Assembly: GCA_938082635.1 (NCBI GenBank)
Contig: CALLLI010000334.1
Location: 1-35,521 of the forward strand
Length of the DNA stretch: 35,521 nucleotides
Source of the DNA: an uncultured Verrucomicrobiales bacterium
GTDB taxonomy: Bacteria > Verrucomicrobiota > Verrucomicrobiia > Verrucomicrobiales > DEV007
Direction of reading: 5' to 3'
Each line of letters begins with the position of its first letter. Within the stretch, counting starts at the first letter, position 1. The notes under the pieces are model-generated. The model was not told where the DNA came from, did not search any database, and saw only the letters and a program-made list of their open reading frames with translations. The position numbers and the translations under genes were made by a program. This document shows positions 33,823 to 35,521 of the stretch, piece after piece.

Positions 33823-35187
33823 TTATCCGTTAGGATAATAAACGGAGATCCACTGTTCTTTGATCGAGGGCACTCCCTGATCGCTTAGCCATTCATTGTT
33901 CAGTGCGATTCGCACCAAACTGTTCTGGCACATTCGCCAATGCCCTTTCCGACTTCGTGACGCTAGCTTCACTTCATCCCGATCAATGCCGAGGTTGATC
34001 AGCTTCTTTCGTCGTGTGCGCGGTCTCCCCCATTGTTTCCAATAGTAGAGCCGCATCCGACGACGCATCCACTTATCAAATTCCTCCGCTTCACGGAAGG
34101 TGAGGCCTATCACGTAGTAGTTGATCGCTCCTCTGACATAAAGCCGTAGATCATAGATCACTTTCTGGGGCGAGACACCTCGCGTCCGTCGGGTGATCCG
34201 TTTGATCTTAGCTTTGAAGCGCTTCTTAGATTTCACCGTCCAACGGATCTTCTTCCGCAGAATGTGAAAACCCAAGAAGGTGGCTTCCTTCAGGGCAACC
34301 ACTGCACTCTTGCTCTCGTTGACGATCAGCTTCAAGCGTCTCTCGACGAATCGCCTCACGCCTTCCAAGATGCGGTGACCCGCTCGCGGGCTGCCACACA
34401 AGATCACAAATTCATCCGCATACCGGACGAAATCATGACCTCGAGCTTCGAGCTCTTTGTCCAGCTCATCGAGCAGGATATTCGACAAAAGTGGGCTTAA
34501 TGGACCACCTTGAGGAACTCCGCTCGATGCGGTTTCATAGCGACCATCTGGCAGGATAGCACCCGCCTTCAAGTAACGATGAATCAGGCCCAGAAGACGA
34601 CGACCCGTTAGGCGTTCGCCTAACTTCATCATCAGCTTCTGGTGGTCGACCACGTCGAAGAACGACTTCAGATCGCAGTCGACCGCACACGCCCATTTCC
34701 CTTTCTTCCCCGACATCTGCTTCCATTCTTCGACCGCGCCATGGGCATTGCGCCTGGGCCGGAATCCGAAAGAATGTTCACTAAACGTCGGGTCATAGAT
34801 CGGTGTGAGGACTTGCGCGATGGCTTGTTGAATGAGCCGATCAAGCACCGTGGGTATCCCCAGCGCTCGTTGGCTTCCATCAGGTTTGGGAATGAACACA
34901 CGACGGACTGGCGAGGGACGGTAACTACCATCCTTCAACTTCCGTTGGATCATTTCCCAGTGCTTTCGGTAGAAGGCCGGAAAGTCGGACACTTCGACCC
35001 CGTCGACGCCTGCAGCGCCTTTGTTCGCGCGCACTTGTTTCCAAGCCGCACTTAGGTTCTCGCTCGACAGGACTTTGTCGAACAAGTGGTCTCCGCATGA
35101 ACTCTCTTTCTCTACCAGAGTACCATACCCATGTCTGACTCCACCAATCGGCTTCGGTGTCGTGGATGGTTGCTCTGGCTGGTTCAT
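33823..35187 (-). CDS. ltrA: Group II intron reverse transcriptase/maturase with altered YADD motif
   Basis: A 454-residue intron-encoded protein. The reverse transcriptase part (about 55-310) shows AGVDGVEV, RRVFIPKPDG, LGIPTVLDRLIQQAI, HSFGFRPRRNAH, AVDCDLKSFFD (first catalytic Asp), GVPQGGPLSPLLSNILLDELD and FVRYADEFVIL. The last motif should be YADD: codons at 34411-34422 read Tyr-Ala-Asp-Glu (256-259), so one catalytic Asp is replaced by Glu. The maturase domain X is present (WMRRRMRLYYWKQWGRPRTRRKKLINLG, about 385-412, split here as WMRRRMRLYYWKQWG and RPRTRRKKLINLG). No HNH endonuclease domain follows, so this is an En-minus type. Splicing help may persist while cDNA synthesis is weakened. 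The frame is otherwise intact. Confidence 0.92.
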   Translation of the reverse strand: MNQPEQPSTTPKPIGGVRHGYGTLVEKESSCGDHLFDKVLSSENLSAAWKQVRANKGAAGVDGVEVSDFPAFYRKHWEMIQRKLKDGSYRPSPVRRVFIPKPDGSQRALGIPTVLDRLIQQAIAQVLTPIYDPTFSEHSFGFRPRRNAHGAVEEWKQMSGKKGKWACAVDCDLKSFFDVVDHQKLMMKLGERLTGRRLLGLIHRYLKAGAILPDGRYETASSGVPQGGPLSPLLSNILLDELDKELEARGHDFVRYADEFVILCGSPRAGHRILEGVRRFVERRLKLIVNESKSAVVALKEATFLGFHILRKKIRWTVKSKKRFKAKIKRITRRTRGVSPQKVIYDLRLYVRGAINYYVIGLTFREAEEFDKWMRRRMRLYYWKQWGRPRTRRKKLINLGIDRDEVKLASRSRKGHWRMCQNSLVRIALNNEWLSDQGVPSIKEQWISVYYPNG

Positions 35188-35521
35188 CGTTCTCGGTTTG
35201 GTCCTTCCTAGGCGGCTTGCGGGTTCACTCTGTTTGAACGGGCATCTTCCAGCCCCCCGGTTCCACTCCTAGTACTATGACCTCGGCTGACTTCTCGCCG
35301 GTCACTCCTGACATTGCTGCCAGAAGCGCTCCCCGCCGAAGCAGGACGCCATGCCAACGAGATCTCCCCAGGTAAGGGTACAAATCTCCACCACACCACC
35401 GCCTCATTTACCTCCAGAGCTGAATCGGACGGCTTCGCTGTGTTGTGCCAGCTCGCCTCGCTCTGTCGGCCTCGTATGAGGTTCTTATTCATCGGCTCAT
35501 GGCTGTCGCCTAGTCTGCCTT

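Larger units (their letters stand above)
33739..35521 (-). mobile_element. Group II intron, 3' part, running off the window end
   Basis: Read on the minus strand, the element holds a 5' ribozyme part (35521 to about 35188, with GTCATAGTAC-type text typical of domains I-III), the intron-encoded protein in domain IV (35187-33823), a domain V-like hairpin and a domain VI hairpin, ending in CCTACCCGAT at 33739. The last two bases fit the group II 3' consensus AY. The 5' end (usually GTGYG) is not inside the window. Target is the middle of a DUF1501 gene in antisense orientation. Confidence 0.85.

Noticed and set aside
1-35521. CRISPR array, rRNA genes, phage or plasmid backbone
   Set aside because: I saw no regularly spaced repeats, no rRNA signature and no phage structural or replication genes.

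Overview
The window most likely comes from a Verrucomicrobiota chromosome, with Planctomycetota as the less likely alternative. The signs are a c-heme/DUF1549/DUF1553 protein paired with a DUF1501 protein, a Tat-exported Gfo/Idh/MocA oxidoreductase, PEP-CTERM proteins, a GbsR-type regulator, and very large secreted lamin-tail/CotH proteins. Shine-Dalgarno sequences are mostly weak. All assignments rest on reading the sequence and recalling family motifs; no database was searched.

Layout. 1-1055 holds hairpins but no gene I can support. 1056-5617 is an intact, translationally coupled DUF1549/DUF1553 plus DUF1501 pair. 5618-6853 is non-coding apart from the C-terminal remnant of an IS4-family transposase. 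6854-13075 is a minus-strand run of three genes (secreted LTD/CotH protein, SGNH hydrolase, Gfo/Idh/MocA oxidoreductase). It is divergent from a large secreted metzincin-type protease (13181-17299), which converges with a second LTD/CotH giant (17296-21657) so tightly that one CTAG supplies both stop codons. Then come a tagaturonate-epimerase-like enzyme, a PEP-CTERM protein, a divergent GbsR/MarR regulator coupled to a secreted transglutaminase-like protein, and an ABC-F ATPase. A probable 6S RNA with its own promoter and terminator precedes a parvulin-type prolyl isomerase.

From about 29 kb to the end the region is decaying. A second PEP-CTERM gene is cut by one in-frame amber codon. An integrase-core transposase survives only as fragments next to a pair of inverted repeats. 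A second DUF1549/DUF1553 gene carries three in-frame stops and a frameshift. Its DUF1501 partner is split by a group II intron lying antisense to it. The intron continues past the window end, and its reverse transcriptase reads YADE where the family has YADD.

How the genes may work together. The central block (6.8-21.7 kb) looks like a cell-surface or extracellular set: two CotH-kinase-like proteins with lamin-tail domains and a metalloprotease. The protease and the second CotH protein share a repeated module of about 170 residues, four copies in all. This is the best candidate here for an undescribed system, but the functional link is inference.
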